From Halostagnicola larsenii XH-48 (GTDB taxonomy: Archaea > Halobacteriota > Halobacteria > Halobacteriales > Natrialbaceae): a stretch of DNA of 64,000 nt. The notes below the pieces were generated by a model, which worked only from the letters and a program-made list of their open reading frames with translations, had not been told where the DNA came from and did not search any database. A program made the translations under genes and the position numbers. Position 1 is the first letter of the stretch. Each line of letters starts with the position of its first letter. Below, one piece after another: positions 25,893 to 35,300 of the stretch. The stretch covers positions 496,001-560,000 of the forward strand of contig NZ_CP007056.1 in assembly GCF_000517625.1 (NCBI RefSeq), written 5' to 3'.

Positions 25893-27803
25893 ATGTTCGA
25901 CATCGAGGCGAGCCGTTCGCTCACCCGGCCTCCCGAGTGGGCGGCGTTACAGCGGACGCTGTTCGAGACGATGGCAACCAGCGTCGACCGATTCGTCGAT
26001 GAGTACTTCGACGAGGACGGCGAGCCCTACTGGCCGCCCGAGGACCACGTCGGCGTCGACGGCTTCGACGACGTGATCGAGGGCTTTTACAACTGGCCGC
26101 TGGTGTACGCGATGGGCGGTGACGAGCGCTTTCTCGAGCACGCTCGAGCGGCCTACGAGAGGGCGCTCCGGCGCGGCAGCGAGACCGAGACGCCGTTCGG
26201 CCACCCCATGGTCGTCGACGAGTTCGAGCAGTGTCGCGACTGGTTTCACATGGGCGAGGGGAACCTCTTTACGTACAACATGGGCCTTGCGGCACCCGGC
26301 GACGAGACCGTCGTCGACCGGGCCGAACGGTTCGCACAGTTGTACCTCGATGACGCTGAAGTGAACAACTACGACGGCGAGAAACGGCTCGTTCGCGGCC
26401 CCATGAGCGGGAGTATGGGGCCGAATTTCTGTGACTTCGCCGCCTACGAACACCACCCTTACGGCGCGGACTACCGCTGGGCGCGCCACGGGCTTCCCTG
26501 GCGGGACCTCGAGTTCGACGAGGCCACAGACCTGCTCGAGTCCGAGAACGAAAAGCGGCTGTTCGAGGTGCTCAACGAACGGTGTGCGAAGGGTGATATC
26601 CCGCTGAATCTCAACATCACGAGCCTGATGACCAACGCGTACCTCCACACCGGCGACGACCGCTATCGCGAGTGGGTCACCGACTACTTAGAGGCCTGGC
26701 GCGAGCGAACGGCGGAAAACGACGGGATCATCCCCGACAACGTCGGCCGGTCTGGCGAGATCGGCGAGTACATCGGCGGCAAGTGGTACGGCGGCTACTA
26801 CGGCTGGTCGTGGGGCGGCTGGCACTACGTCGGAATCGGGCCCACGGTGGCCGCGGAAAACGCCGTGTTACTCGAGGGTGATCGGGAGTACCTCGAGTTC
26901 CCGCGCTCGCAACTCGACGTGCTGATCGAAAACGGAATCGAAGTCAGCGAGGACGCCGTCCACGACACCCTCTATATCCCGCACAAGTACGGCGACCCCG
27001 GCGATTATCACTACGATGCCTCGGGCGTGCTCACCGAAGACGATGGCGAGGTGTACTGGCGAGATGGCTGGTACGAGTTCCAACCACATCAGGACGATCC
27101 GTACGCGTTCCACCTCTGGTATATGTCCCTCTCCGAAGCGGACCGCGAACGCGTCGACCGGCTTCGCGACTGGGGCAGTCGGGACTGGAAACAGGTCGAT
27201 TTCCGCCCGTCGAACAAACACGGGGCCGGCCAGGAGTACGCCTGGCTGGCGTATCTCGACGGCGACTTTCCAGCCTATCCCGAGCGCATCATGGAGGCGA
27301 ACCACGCCCACGTCCAGCAGCACCGCGAACTCATGCGGACGGAAGGCGGCCTTCCCGACGACGTCGACGAGGACTACCTCCGCGACCGAAACCCGGTCTT
27401 TCACCGCGGGCTCTTACAGCTCACGATGGGAGCCCCCCAGCCCGTCTACTACGGCGGCCTCGTGATGGCCCAGGTTCGCCACTTCGACCTCGAGCGCGAG
27501 CGCCCGGGACTCCCGGCTGGCGTCTCGGCGCTGGTCACGGACGTCACACGCGAGGGAATCGACCTGACGCTCGTCAACGGCGGCGGAGCCGACCGCGAAC
27601 TGATCGTGCAAGCCGGCGCGTACGGCGAACACGAATTCACCTCCCTCGAGCACGATGGAGAGCGCGGTCACCCCGAGTCGAACGCGATTCGAGTCTCGCT
27701 TCCCAGCGGGACTCGCGTCTCGCTTTCGGCCGCCCTCGAGCGCTTCGTGAACGACCCGGCCTACGAACCGCCGTGGAGCGATTCGCAGGCTCGGGTCAGG
27801 TAG
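25893..27803 (+). CDS. large soluble protein of unrecognised family, probable alpha/alpha-barrel carbohydrate enzyme
   Basis: 636 aa from MFDIEASRSL, no signal peptide. I do not recognise a named family. The middle has repeated helix-pair patterns with GDERFLEHARAAYERAL and GDDRYREWVTDYLEAW, of the sort found in (alpha/alpha)6 glycosidases and lyases. There are aromatic/glycine-rich loops (GGKWYGGYYGWSWGGWHY) and conserved-looking charged spots (EFEQCRDWFHMGEGN, PHKYGDPGDYHYD). The last 110 residues look like a beta-sandwich. It begins 26 bases after the multidomain lyase gene and is therefore likely in the same transcript, suggesting action on lyase products. A hydrolase, unsaturated-uronide hydrolase or epimerase are possible; none is shown. 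Confidence 0.65.
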   Translation: MFDIEASRSLTRPPEWAALQRTLFETMATSVDRFVDEYFDEDGEPYWPPEDHVGVDGFDDVIEGFYNWPLVYAMGGDERFLEHARAAYERALRRGSETETPFGHPMVVDEFEQCRDWFHMGEGNLFTYNMGLAAPGDETVVDRAERFAQLYLDDAEVNNYDGEKRLVRGPMSGSMGPNFCDFAAYEHHPYGADYRWARHGLPWRDLEFDEATDLLESENEKRLFEVLNERCAKGDIPLNLNITSLMTNAYLHTGDDRYREWVTDYLEAWRERTAENDGIIPDNVGRSGEIGEYIGGKWYGGYYGWSWGGWHYVGIGPTVAAENAVLLEGDREYLEFPRSQLDVLIENGIEVSEDAVHDTLYIPHKYGDPGDYHYDASGVLTEDDGEVYWRDGWYEFQPHQDDPYAFHLWYMSLSEADRERVDRLRDWGSRDWKQVDFRPSNKHGAGQEYAWLAYLDGDFPAYPERIMEANHAHVQQHRELMRTEGGLPDDVDEDYLRDRNPVFHRGLLQLTMGAPQPVYYGGLVMAQVRHFDLERERPGLPAGVSALVTDVTREGIDLTLVNGGGADRELIVQAGAYGEHEFTSLEHDGERGHPESNAIRVSLPSGTRVSLSAALERFVNDPAYEPPWSDSQARVR

Positions 27804-27989
27804 CGGATACGTCGGTCGAGGGGTTCGGATTGTTGTCGCCGGCTATCGCTTTCGCTCGAGAATAGCGCTGGGTGTATCGGGGTCGAAACGTAGTCCCGAT
27901 ATTTAATAACATAAGAGATATGAGTGGATTAGGAAACAATCATATATCAGTCTATTTCTCGAGATAGGCGCTTGAAAAGAGAACAACGA

Positions 27990-28020
27990 TACAAAGGAAA
28001 GATGGATCTCACCTCTAGAG
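27990..28020 (+). repeat. copy A of an intergenic motif (TACAAAG ... CTCACCTCTAGAG)
   Basis: The upstream purine-rich GAAAAGAGAAC, TACAAAGGAAAG and CTCACCTCTAGAG match copy B at 36933-36960 (AGAAGAGAG, TACAAAGAAGG, CTCACCTACTAGAG) with small gaps. Both copies are in long gene-free stretches and both are followed by a perfect 9-bp hairpin. Confidence 0.35.
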
Positions 28021-28080
28021 CCCGAAAGGGGATTGAATATGGTAATGAGGGAGTTTACTCCGTTCAAACTAATCAGTAGC

Positions 28081-28104
28081 CGAACGAGATTCGTCTCTCG
28101 TTCG
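28081..28104. other. 9-bp perfect hairpin
   Basis: CGAACGAGA (28081-28089) pairs with TCTCGTTCG (28096-28104) around a 6-base loop. It lies between two converging genes and could be a terminator stem or part of a structured RNA; no T-run directly follows. Confidence 0.4.
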
Positions 28105-28618
28105 ACTATGACACTTCACCATAGGAGGTAGGACGAATAGTTAGTATTTTGCTATAGTTTCAACCATAATCCACGGGAATGCGTTGTGAAGTGCTGTTAT
28201 CAAAATTATTATACCAAAGAATGACAATATCCACAATCATATGATCCGATATCGAGAACGATTATACCATATTTTGTTATATTACTGAAATCTGTGATTT
28301 ATGTTTGGAGCGAGAGCGATTGCTACCGCGAGCGACGACTCGAGAGTGAACGAGTAACTCATCGATGATCAAACCGTACCCACCTCACAAGCGAGAGATT
28401 TCGGAGAACGAACGTCTGCTGATCGAGTGGGTCGCCGGAGACTGTCAGTGAGCTACGACTGCTCTGTCAATCCGGTCGTATCGGGTAGTGTGGGCAGACG
28501 ACCGTCGACGACCCGACTACGGATATTCCCTACCCATATATGAATTGTTTGGTTTTTGGAGGGCGATTAGCGAAGAATATCCGAAAATCAGTCGAGACAC
28601 GGGGGTCGTTCTGCGCAC

Positions 28619-29752
28619 TCACTCGATGAGTAGCGGTTCGTGTACCGAGACGGATTCGTCGAAGCCGACCGCATCGTAGCTTCCCGTCGGCCAGTCGCCG
28701 GTCGACGTAAGCACCTCGAGGTCGTCGCGGTCGGCATCGACGAGAACCGTCTCCTCGCACTTTGCCCCCTGAATCGTCGGGTTCCACGCGAACGGCATCG
28801 GCGTCCGAATGGGGATCGCAGAGTCTGGCGTCGCCGTCCACTCGCGGCTCTCGTACCCGATCGCGCCGCCCTGATGATGGCGACGCCACTCGTCGGCGTG
28901 TCCGACCGCGGCGTAGGCCGCTCGAATCGCCTCGAAAACGTCACCTGCAGTTCCGCCAGTTTTCGCCGCCTCGAGCGTCGCTGCGATGGCCGTCGCGGCG
29001 ACTCGAGCCGTCGCTTCCTGTCGGTTGTAAAACCACTCCGGCGGATCGAACGCGACCGTCCGCGTGACCGCGACGTTGTGGCCGCCCCGCTGGGCGACGA
29101 CCGTGAGGTGGCCGAACGCCTCGAGCGGCGCGTCCGTCGGCGTGAAATGTCGTTCCCGCAGGGATCGCTCGGAACCGCCGACCAGCACCACCGGCGAAGC
29201 GAATCCGTGGCTCGACAGCTCGCGTCGAAGCGCCGTCGCGGCTTCCAGTTCGGTCATCTCGGGGGAGACTTCGTCGGCGACTGCCTCGACGGCCCGTGTC
29301 GTCTCCAGACAGGCAGTCCGGTAGCGCTCGAGTTCGGCGTCCGGCATCGGCGTTCTGAGCCCCGACGGATCGACCGTCTCCAGTCCGTCGATGGGTACGT
29401 CCGCCCCCGCCGACGATCGGGACCGACAGCGGTCTGCAACCGCGGCCGGAAGCGAGGATTCGTGCCACTCGTACTGTTCGAGTTCGACCTCGATCGGTGT
29501 ATCCTCGAGCAGCGGTAGCTCCTCCGTTCGAATCCGCTCGAGTTCGTTGTTCGGCGCGAGCAATCGAACGCGGACCCCATCGGCCGGAATTCCGAGCGCG
29601 GCCACGCCCACGTCGGCTGCCGCATCGACGACGGTACTCCCGCCAGCCAGCCAGGCGACGTTTTCCGGTCGCAAGAGCCACAGTTCCTCGAGGTCCCGTC
29701 GAGCTAATTCGTCGAAAATCCGATCGCGTTTGACACTCGCTGGAGCAGTCAT
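28619..29752 (-). CDS. M24/creatinase-fold protein lacking the metal-ligand aspartates
   Basis: 377 aa from MTAPASVKRDR at 29750-29752. The N-terminal creatinase-like half (LWLLRPENVAWLAGGST) is followed by the pita-bread catalytic half. The His-bearing HHQGGAIGYESREW and the Glu-bearing GAKCEETVLVD segments are present. However, where Xaa-Pro aminopeptidases have Asp...Asp in D...SDITRT, this protein reads VVAQRGGHNVAVTRTVAF, so both metal-binding Asp are missing. That matches creatinase-like non-metallo members and argues against a prolidase. The real substrate is unknown. It starts 81 bases before the stop of the convergent-side GH51 gene, on the same strand. A TATA-like AAAACTTATG is about 25-34 bases upstream. 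Confidence 0.75.
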   Translation of the reverse strand: MTAPASVKRDRIFDELARRDLEELWLLRPENVAWLAGGSTVVDAAADVGVAALGIPADGVRVRLLAPNNELERIRTEELPLLEDTPIEVELEQYEWHESSLPAAVADRCRSRSSAGADVPIDGLETVDPSGLRTPMPDAELERYRTACLETTRAVEAVADEVSPEMTELEAATALRRELSSHGFASPVVLVGGSERSLRERHFTPTDAPLEAFGHLTVVAQRGGHNVAVTRTVAFDPPEWFYNRQEATARVAATAIAATLEAAKTGGTAGDVFEAIRAAYAAVGHADEWRRHHQGGAIGYESREWTATPDSAIPIRTPMPFAWNPTIQGAKCEETVLVDADRDDLEVLTSTGDWPTGSYDAVGFDESVSVHEPLLIE

Positions 29753-29776
29753 ACCGACAATACTCTCAGTCTCGAG

Positions 29777-29786
29777 CATAAGTTTT
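29777..29786 (-). promoter_or_regulatory. TATA-like promoter of the M24-fold gene
   Basis: Minus strand AAAACTTATG lies 25-34 bases before the ATG at 29752 and supports that start over ATG or longer alternatives upstream. Confidence 0.4.
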
Positions 29787-29833
29787 TCTCGGGTCGCTGG
29801 CCGATGAATCCACAATTCGGGAGCGAGGGGGTC

Positions 29834-32053
29834 TCAGTCGCGAACGAACGTCACACGAACGATCGAAAACGGCGGGACCGTGACGGTTGCGGAACCGCCT
29901 TCGACGGCGACCGAGTCTCGCGACGGAGCGACGTTTTCGGGATCCGCGAACGTGTTTTCCTCGGCCATCGTTTCGCCGGCGAGCGTCGTCACCGTCGCCT
30001 CCGGAACGGGATCGAATCCGTCCTCGAGATCGATCGTGACCGCGATTTCGTCCGCGTTCGCATCGCGGTGGACTAACTCGATGAACAGTTCGTCGCCCGA
30101 CCGACTCGACGCCGCGAGCGGATCGAGAATTGGGACATCGGAAACAGGCGGAAGTTCGCCGAAGAATTCGGCGGTATCGGTCGCGAACGCCGTCTCCGTG
30201 TCGTAGGTGTCACACGTCAGTTCGGTCTCGAGCGGCGTCCCGCCGAACAGCGAGGCACCCATTTGGTGGTAGTAGTAACACGGGTCTGCCCAAACGCGTT
30301 CGCGGTGTTTGCGAAGCCCGCCGCCGTGATTGCCGGCACCCGAGTGGGTAAACATGTCGACGGCACCCGAACGGACGCTCTCGTGGACGAACGTGGCGTC
30401 GTAGATTGCCTCCGATATCGATCTGTTCGTCGGAAGTACGGGCGGGCCAGCTTGGTCCGTCCACTGCTCACGGTCGGGGAACGTGAAAAGCTGTAGTTCG
30501 GTAAGCGCGATCTGTGGATCGTCGATGCCAGCCTCTCGCATCGCCTCGCGTACGTCAGCGTACTCCTCCATCACCCGACCGGCGAGGGCCATGTGACTGT
30601 TGTACAGTTCCCGCTGGTCGACGTCGGGGCCGACGGGTGTTCCGACGAGGACGTGGTCGGTGAGCCACTCGACTTGATCGCCGGCCGTCGACAGGACCGG
30701 GTCGTTCCAATCGGTCAGGCGATTTCCGCAGGCCAACACTTCGATAGCGCCGTCCACGTCGACCATCGCCTCGTGGAATCTTCGATACCTGTCCGCGTAG
30801 CCCGCGGGCGTCGTCCAGGTGACCTGCCACGGACCGTACACCTCGTTGCCGACCTCCCAGTAGGTCACGTCGAACGGCTCCGGATGGCCGTGTTCAGCCC
30901 GAAGCGCTCCCATCTCGGTCTCCGTCGATCCGTTGCAGTACTCGACCCACCGGGCGGCCTCCGCGGGTGAGCCGTTTCCCGCGTTGACGCAGATCATCGG
31001 CTCACAGCCGATCCGCTCGCAGAACTCGAGGAACTCCACCGTCCCAAACAAATTCGTCTCGAGGCCGTCCCAGGCGGGATTCGGCTTCGTCGGCCGCTGT
31101 TCGGCCGGACCGACCCCGTCGCGCCAGCGATAGCCCGAGACGAAGTTGCCGCCGGGCCACCGGAAGAGCGGTAGTTCCGCCTCGCGCAGGAACTCGATAA
31201 CCTTCGGGTCCGCCGTCCCGACGTGATCGGCCGGATACAACCGCGCCATATCGAGCACGAGATTCGCCGGTGAATCGGTCGTAAGGCTGAATGCGAATAG
31301 CGTCTCCGGCGACGCCTCGAGATCGTCGGGAAGCTCGAGTTCGAAGTCGACGCTCTCCCACGATTTATCTACGGACACTGTGGTGTCGGCGAGGGCGGTC
31401 TCGAGGCGACCCGAGGGGCCGACTTCGTGGATGGCTACTGTCACCGTGGTTGGCGTCGCCGCACGCGCCGTCAGCGATCCCTCGAATTGACGGGTTCGAT
31501 GGGTCGGCAGGGAACACCACTGCGCGATGCCAGCGGAGTGTGCGAGCGATCGGTCGGCGGCCGATTCGGTGGGATGGGAGGTTCCGCTCGCCGTTATCTC
31601 GACTCGTTGAGCCCGGTCGCCAGCGATTCCGACGTCCGGACTCGTCGTGACGGTGACATCGTTGCCGCCGTCATCACCGAACGGAAACCACCAGAGTGCG
31701 GTCGCACCCCGGTAGGACTCGCGGAGTCTATCCGCGTCGGGATAGCCTCGAGCGTCGGCGTAGGCGTCGATTCGGTCGGCTTGCGTGTCGGAATCGTGGA
31801 CGGCTGGACGTCCGCCATCGACGGACGGGTGTTCGACCTGAAACTTCCAATCGCCGAAGGTCGGGTTGTGGAGGATCTGAGCCGTAAAGGAGTTCTTCGC
31901 GTTTCGCGTCGAGTAGAGGTGTTCGCCGAACTTGCCGAACAGTTTCGGGTCGACAGGATCCGCATCGGTCGTCGTCGGGTCGACGGTGACCGTCGCCTCG
32001 TCGGGATCCGACTCAGTCGATGTTCGGTGTGTTAGCAATTGCTTATCCGTCAT
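29834..32053 (-). CDS. GH51-type alpha-L-arabinofuranosidase with inserted carbohydrate-binding-like domain
   Basis: 739 aa from MTDKQLLTHRT at 32051-32053; an ATG two codons upstream exists, but the TATA element TAATAAATT (32076-32084) fits this one better. GH51 retaining enzyme: FGEHLYST start, then a beta-sandwich insertion of roughly 150 residues, then the barrel with LFRWPGGNFVSGYRW, acid/base Glu in WEVGNEVYGP, and nucleophile Glu in IALTELQLF. A C-terminal beta-sandwich follows. It removes alpha-L-arabinofuranosyl groups, typical for arabinan or arabinoxylan. No signal peptide, so it acts inside the cell on imported oligomers. A second GH51 without the insertion is at 42909. Confidence 0.87.
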   Translation of the reverse strand: MTDKQLLTHRTSTESDPDEATVTVDPTTTDADPVDPKLFGKFGEHLYSTRNAKNSFTAQILHNPTFGDWKFQVEHPSVDGGRPAVHDSDTQADRIDAYADARGYPDADRLRESYRGATALWWFPFGDDGGNDVTVTTSPDVGIAGDRAQRVEITASGTSHPTESAADRSLAHSAGIAQWCSLPTHRTRQFEGSLTARAATPTTVTVAIHEVGPSGRLETALADTTVSVDKSWESVDFELELPDDLEASPETLFAFSLTTDSPANLVLDMARLYPADHVGTADPKVIEFLREAELPLFRWPGGNFVSGYRWRDGVGPAEQRPTKPNPAWDGLETNLFGTVEFLEFCERIGCEPMICVNAGNGSPAEAARWVEYCNGSTETEMGALRAEHGHPEPFDVTYWEVGNEVYGPWQVTWTTPAGYADRYRRFHEAMVDVDGAIEVLACGNRLTDWNDPVLSTAGDQVEWLTDHVLVGTPVGPDVDQRELYNSHMALAGRVMEEYADVREAMREAGIDDPQIALTELQLFTFPDREQWTDQAGPPVLPTNRSISEAIYDATFVHESVRSGAVDMFTHSGAGNHGGGLRKHRERVWADPCYYYHQMGASLFGGTPLETELTCDTYDTETAFATDTAEFFGELPPVSDVPILDPLAASSRSGDELFIELVHRDANADEIAVTIDLEDGFDPVPEATVTTLAGETMAEENTFADPENVAPSRDSVAVEGGSATVTVPPFSIVRVTFVRD

Positions 32054-32075
32054 ATCCATACATTTCCGCCGGCAG

Positions 32076-32084
32076 TAATAAATT
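32076..32084 (-). promoter_or_regulatory. TATA box of the GH51 gene
   Basis: Minus strand AATTTATTA lies 23-31 bases before the ATG at 32053 (but only 17-25 before the alternative ATG at 32059), so it helps choose the start. Confidence 0.45.
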
Positions 32085-32185
32085 CGTTCGCCCAAACGAC
32101 CGTCGGTGTCTCGAGGTCGTCGAAGACGACCCGTCGGTCTTCGTTTGAGGATCCTATCCGGACTCGAGCGGACTGGCAGCGGCTC

Positions 32186-32614
32186 TCAGGCCTCGGCCAT
32201 CACAGTGACGACGGGACAGTCTGCGTCCAGCAAGACCGACTGCGTGACGCTGCCGAACAACGCCTTTCCGACGGGGGAGCGCGACCGGCCGCCGATGACG
32301 ATATACCGCGCATCGACTTCCTCGGCGCGGGCGAGGATTTCTTCGGCCGGATCGCCCACTCGCCCGACCGGTTCGGCGTCGTCGGCTCCACCAGCAGAAA
32401 CGTCGGCGACGACTTTCTCGGCGAGTTCCTGGGCTTGCGCTGGCGTTGGCGAGTCGGACTCGTTCAGGTACTGATTGACGAGGTAGGCGTGATCGCCCGC
32501 CTCGTAGACCAGGACCACCTCGAGGGACTCGTCGAACTGGTCTGCGAGGGCCCGCCCTTCGGCAAGGACGCTCTTCGAGCCGTCTTCCCCGTCGATCGCT
32601 GTCACGATGGTCAT
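32186..32614 (-). CDS. universal stress protein, UspA family
   Basis: 142 aa from MTIVTAIDGEDGS. Complete UspA fold with the ATP-binding pattern GGRSRSPVGKALFGSVTQSVLL near the end. A CTTATTTATG element 23-32 bases upstream supports the start and suggests its own promoter. Usp proteins bind ATP and act in stress or energy signalling in the cytoplasm. It lies between the GntP permease and GH51 genes and has no clear metabolic link to them; it may be a passenger. Confidence 0.85.
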   Translation of the reverse strand: MTIVTAIDGEDGSKSVLAEGRALADQFDESLEVVLVYEAGDHAYLVNQYLNESDSPTPAQAQELAEKVVADVSAGGADDAEPVGRVGDPAEEILARAEEVDARYIVIGGRSRSPVGKALFGSVTQSVLLDADCPVVTVMAEA

Positions 32615-32704
32615 AGGGTGCGATATCACGCCGATTCATAAATAAGTTCGTAGACGGTTCACCTCGCATAGTTGGAAATAAAATCGAAACGACGACCAGA
32701 GCGG

Positions 32705-34084
32705 TTAGGTAAGCGGGAAAAACGTTGAGAGGATCATGACGACGAGAAAACCGGTAATCGAAACGATAGTCGTCAGCGCGGTCCAGATTTTGAACGTTTC
32801 GGCTTGCGTCAGGCCGCCGATTTCCTTGACGATCCAGAAGCCGCTATCGTTGTACCACGAGAAGATCGTCCCTCCCGCGCCGATTATCATGACGAGATAC
32901 ACGGGATGCACTGAGAGACTCCCGAGCAGCGGTTCCATAATCCCCGCAGTCGTCAGCAGGGCGACCGTCGCCGACCCCTGTGCGATCCGGATCGTCGCCG
33001 CGATCACGAATCCGGCGACCAGCAGCGGAATGCCGAGACCCTCGAGGGCCGTCGCGATGTAGTCCCCGATTCCCGACAGCGCGAGCATACCGCCGAACGC
33101 GCCGCCCGCCGCGGTGATCGCAGCGATGTGGCCGCCGCTCTGGAGCGAGTCGACCAGTTCGTCCGACCACTCCTCGCGGGTGATCGACTCCATGCGGTAG
33201 TACGTGATTGCCGCTGCGAGGGCCGCCGCGGTCAACGCGATATTGGCGTCGCCGACGAACGTGGTCGCGACATCCACTGATCCACCCTCGTTCAGGAGAT
33301 TCACGTCGATCAAGGTATTAACCGTCGTGCCCGAGGAGACCAGCACCACCGCGAGTAAAATCGGGAGCATCGCCTCAAGCATCCCCGGCAGTTCGGACGA
33401 CGGTCGGTCCGCCAGTTCTTCAACCCGTTCGACCGACGAGCCCATGGTTTCGCGGAGCGGAATCTCCATCTGACGGTTGATCCACTTGCCGTAGAGAACA
33501 CCGGAGACGAACACCGTCGGCATTGCGACAGCAAGGCCCATCAGGATCGTCGGGCCGAGTTCGACACCAAGTTCAAGCGCCACCGCGAGCGGTCCCGGCG
33601 TCGGCGGAATAAAGCCGTGTGCTGTCACACCAGCAGCGCCGACGATGGTGATAAACAACGCGTAATCCCGGCCTTTTCGCGCGCGCATCGATCGGGCGAG
33701 CGGGGCGAGCAGGAAGAACACGTTGTCGAAAAAGACCGGAATCGCGAGCACGCCGCTTGAGCCGCCCAGCGCGAGATAGGAGTACTTATCGCCCGTCAAC
33801 GACTGAAACGCACGAACGATCCGTTCGGCAGCGCCGCTTTCCATCATCGTTTTCCCGATTACCGCTGCCATGAGAATCGGGATACCCACTCCAGCCATCG
33901 TATCACCGAAGCCTGCCGCCATTTCCTGAGGGACTTGCCCCAGAGGTACTTCGGTCGTCGCAGCACCGACGACCAGCGACGCGATTACCAGTCCGATGAA
34001 CGCGGGGATGCGAAGCCAAACTAACAACGCGATGACTACGATCAGTCCGATGCCGAAGACGATGAGGGGGTTTGCGAATGCCAT
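32705..34084 (-). CDS. gntP: GntP-family sugar-acid permease
   Basis: 459 aa from MAFANPLIVFGIG at 34082-34084, about 12 hydrophobic segments. GntP hallmarks: IPAFIGLVIASLVVG, PIFFDNVFFLLAPLARSM-like segment, HGFIPPTPGPLAVA and the late GSATVALLTTAGI. The family carries gluconate and other aldonates by proton or ion symport. Beside xacA and xacD it may import xylonate, arabinonate or galactonate, or act on hexuronate-derived acids; the substrate cannot be told. A TATAAAATA element sits about 21-29 bases before the start on the minus strand. Confidence 0.87.
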   Translation of the reverse strand: MAFANPLIVFGIGLIVVIALLVWLRIPAFIGLVIASLVVGAATTEVPLGQVPQEMAAGFGDTMAGVGIPILMAAVIGKTMMESGAAERIVRAFQSLTGDKYSYLALGGSSGVLAIPVFFDNVFFLLAPLARSMRARKGRDYALFITIVGAAGVTAHGFIPPTPGPLAVALELGVELGPTILMGLAVAMPTVFVSGVLYGKWINRQMEIPLRETMGSSVERVEELADRPSSELPGMLEAMLPILLAVVLVSSGTTVNTLIDVNLLNEGGSVDVATTFVGDANIALTAAALAAAITYYRMESITREEWSDELVDSLQSGGHIAAITAAGGAFGGMLALSGIGDYIATALEGLGIPLLVAGFVIAATIRIAQGSATVALLTTAGIMEPLLGSLSVHPVYLVMIIGAGGTIFSWYNDSGFWIVKEIGGLTQAETFKIWTALTTIVSITGFLVVMILSTFFPLT

Positions 34085-34104
34085 ACACAGACATTCAGAG
34101 GCAG

Positions 34105-34113
34105 TATAAAATA
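34105..34113 (-). promoter_or_regulatory. TATA box of gntP
   Basis: Minus strand TATTTTATA lies 21-29 bases before the ATG at 34084, consistent with a leaderless transcript. Confidence 0.5.
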
Positions 34114-34232
34114 ATCTTTGGTGATTGTTTTCACATATTACTGGAAACAAGTTCCAATCGCCACCACCCGTTGATCAACAAAGAAGGATGGAAATTGCTT
34201 AACAGTCAACGAAGTCCAGAGACCGTCAGAGC

Positions 34233-35276
34233 TTACTCTCGAAGTACGCTCACGTCGAAGACGGGTTTACAGGTGTCGCCCGCCAGGAACGACTCGAAGG
34301 CCTCATCGGCCTCGAGCAGCGAATACCGGTCGTCGAGGAACGTCTCGAGGTCGACGTCGCCGGACTCGATGAGTCTGAGCGATCGCTCGAAATCCTCCCA
34401 GGTCGAAGCGTACGAACATTGCAGGTCGATTTCGGCACGGACGAGCGGCGAGTACGCCATGGTCGTCTCGCCCGTCTGGCCGACCATCACGATCTGGCCG
34501 CCTTTGCGAACCTCGTCGACGGCCATCGTCAATCCGGACGGATGCCCGGTCGTATCGAAGACGACATCGTAGCCGGCACCGTCGGTCAACTCCTCGCGGA
34601 CGCCCTCTAAGTCGTCGGTCTCGACGTTGAGCGTCGGGAAGCCAAGTTCCTCGGCGAGCGGGAGGCGATAGTTCGTGTCGCTGCCGACGCCGGCGACGAC
34701 GATGTCCCCGCCCTGCGCGTCCGCGATCTGGGCGGTCAGGAGGCCGATCGGGCCGGGACCGGCGACGAGGACGCGGTCGCCCGCGCCGACTCGAGAGTTC
34801 TGAATAACGGCTCGAGCGCCGATGCTCGTCGGCTCGACCAGCGCGGCGTGTTTCGGGTCGACGCCATCCTGAACGTGTTGGAGTGCCGTCTCCGGAACGG
34901 AAATGTAGCCAGCGTAGGCACCGTCGTGATCGACGCCGGTGATTACGGCATCTTGACAGACGTTTTCTTCTCCCATCTTACACTGGTAGCACTCGCCACA
35001 GCCCCGAATCGGTCGTTCGACGACGCGGTCGCCAACCTGGAATTCCGTGACGCCGTCACCGGTCTCGACGACGGTGCCGGTGTACTCGTGACCGATAACG
35101 GTCGGCAGGTCCATCCGTTCGAAAGCCGATTTAAACTTGTAGATCCCAGCGTCGCTGCCACAGAGACCCGCGTAGTCGACTTCGATCAGCGCTTCTCCCG
35201 GAGCTGGATCGGGCCGCTCTCGATCCACGAGTTCCATCTGGCCGTACTCCCGGCTCGTTTTCGCAAGTCCACGCAT
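34233..35276 (-). CDS. zinc-dependent alcohol/polyol dehydrogenase (MDR superfamily)
   Basis: 347 aa from MRGLAKTSREYG. Catalytic zinc ligands in LCGSDAGIY (Cys) and IGHEYTG (His, Glu). The structural-zinc segment GCGECYQCKMGEENVC has its four Cys. The NAD-binding AGPGPIGLLTAQ follows. Closest to threonine/sorbitol/galactitol-type dehydrogenases, oxidising a secondary alcohol of a polyol or sugar. It is between GntP and xylose dehydrogenase genes on the same strand, with separate TATA elements for each, so it is probably part of the sugar-acid or pentose catabolism. Substrate unassigned. Confidence 0.82.
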   Translation of the reverse strand: MRGLAKTSREYGQMELVDRERPDPAPGEALIEVDYAGLCGSDAGIYKFKSAFERMDLPTVIGHEYTGTVVETGDGVTEFQVGDRVVERPIRGCGECYQCKMGEENVCQDAVITGVDHDGAYAGYISVPETALQHVQDGVDPKHAALVEPTSIGARAVIQNSRVGAGDRVLVAGPGPIGLLTAQIADAQGGDIVVAGVGSDTNYRLPLAEELGFPTLNVETDDLEGVREELTDGAGYDVVFDTTGHPSGLTMAVDEVRKGGQIVMVGQTGETTMAYSPLVRAEIDLQCSYASTWEDFERSLRLIESGDVDLETFLDDRYSLLEADEAFESFLAGDTCKPVFDVSVLRE

Positions 35277-35300
35277 ACGTTCGTATGATCCGCCGAAGGG

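Larger units (their letters stand above)
27804..28618. other. 815-base AT-rich intergenic region with motif and hairpin
   Basis: No gene recognised. It lies between two converging genes. It holds a TACAAAG...CTCACCTCTAGAG stretch (27990-28020) related to one at 36933-36960, and a 9-bp hairpin at 28081-28104. Confidence 0.5.

Noticed and set aside
28081-28104. possible CRISPR or insertion-sequence end
   Set aside because: A single hairpin with no repeat array, spacers or flanking duplication.
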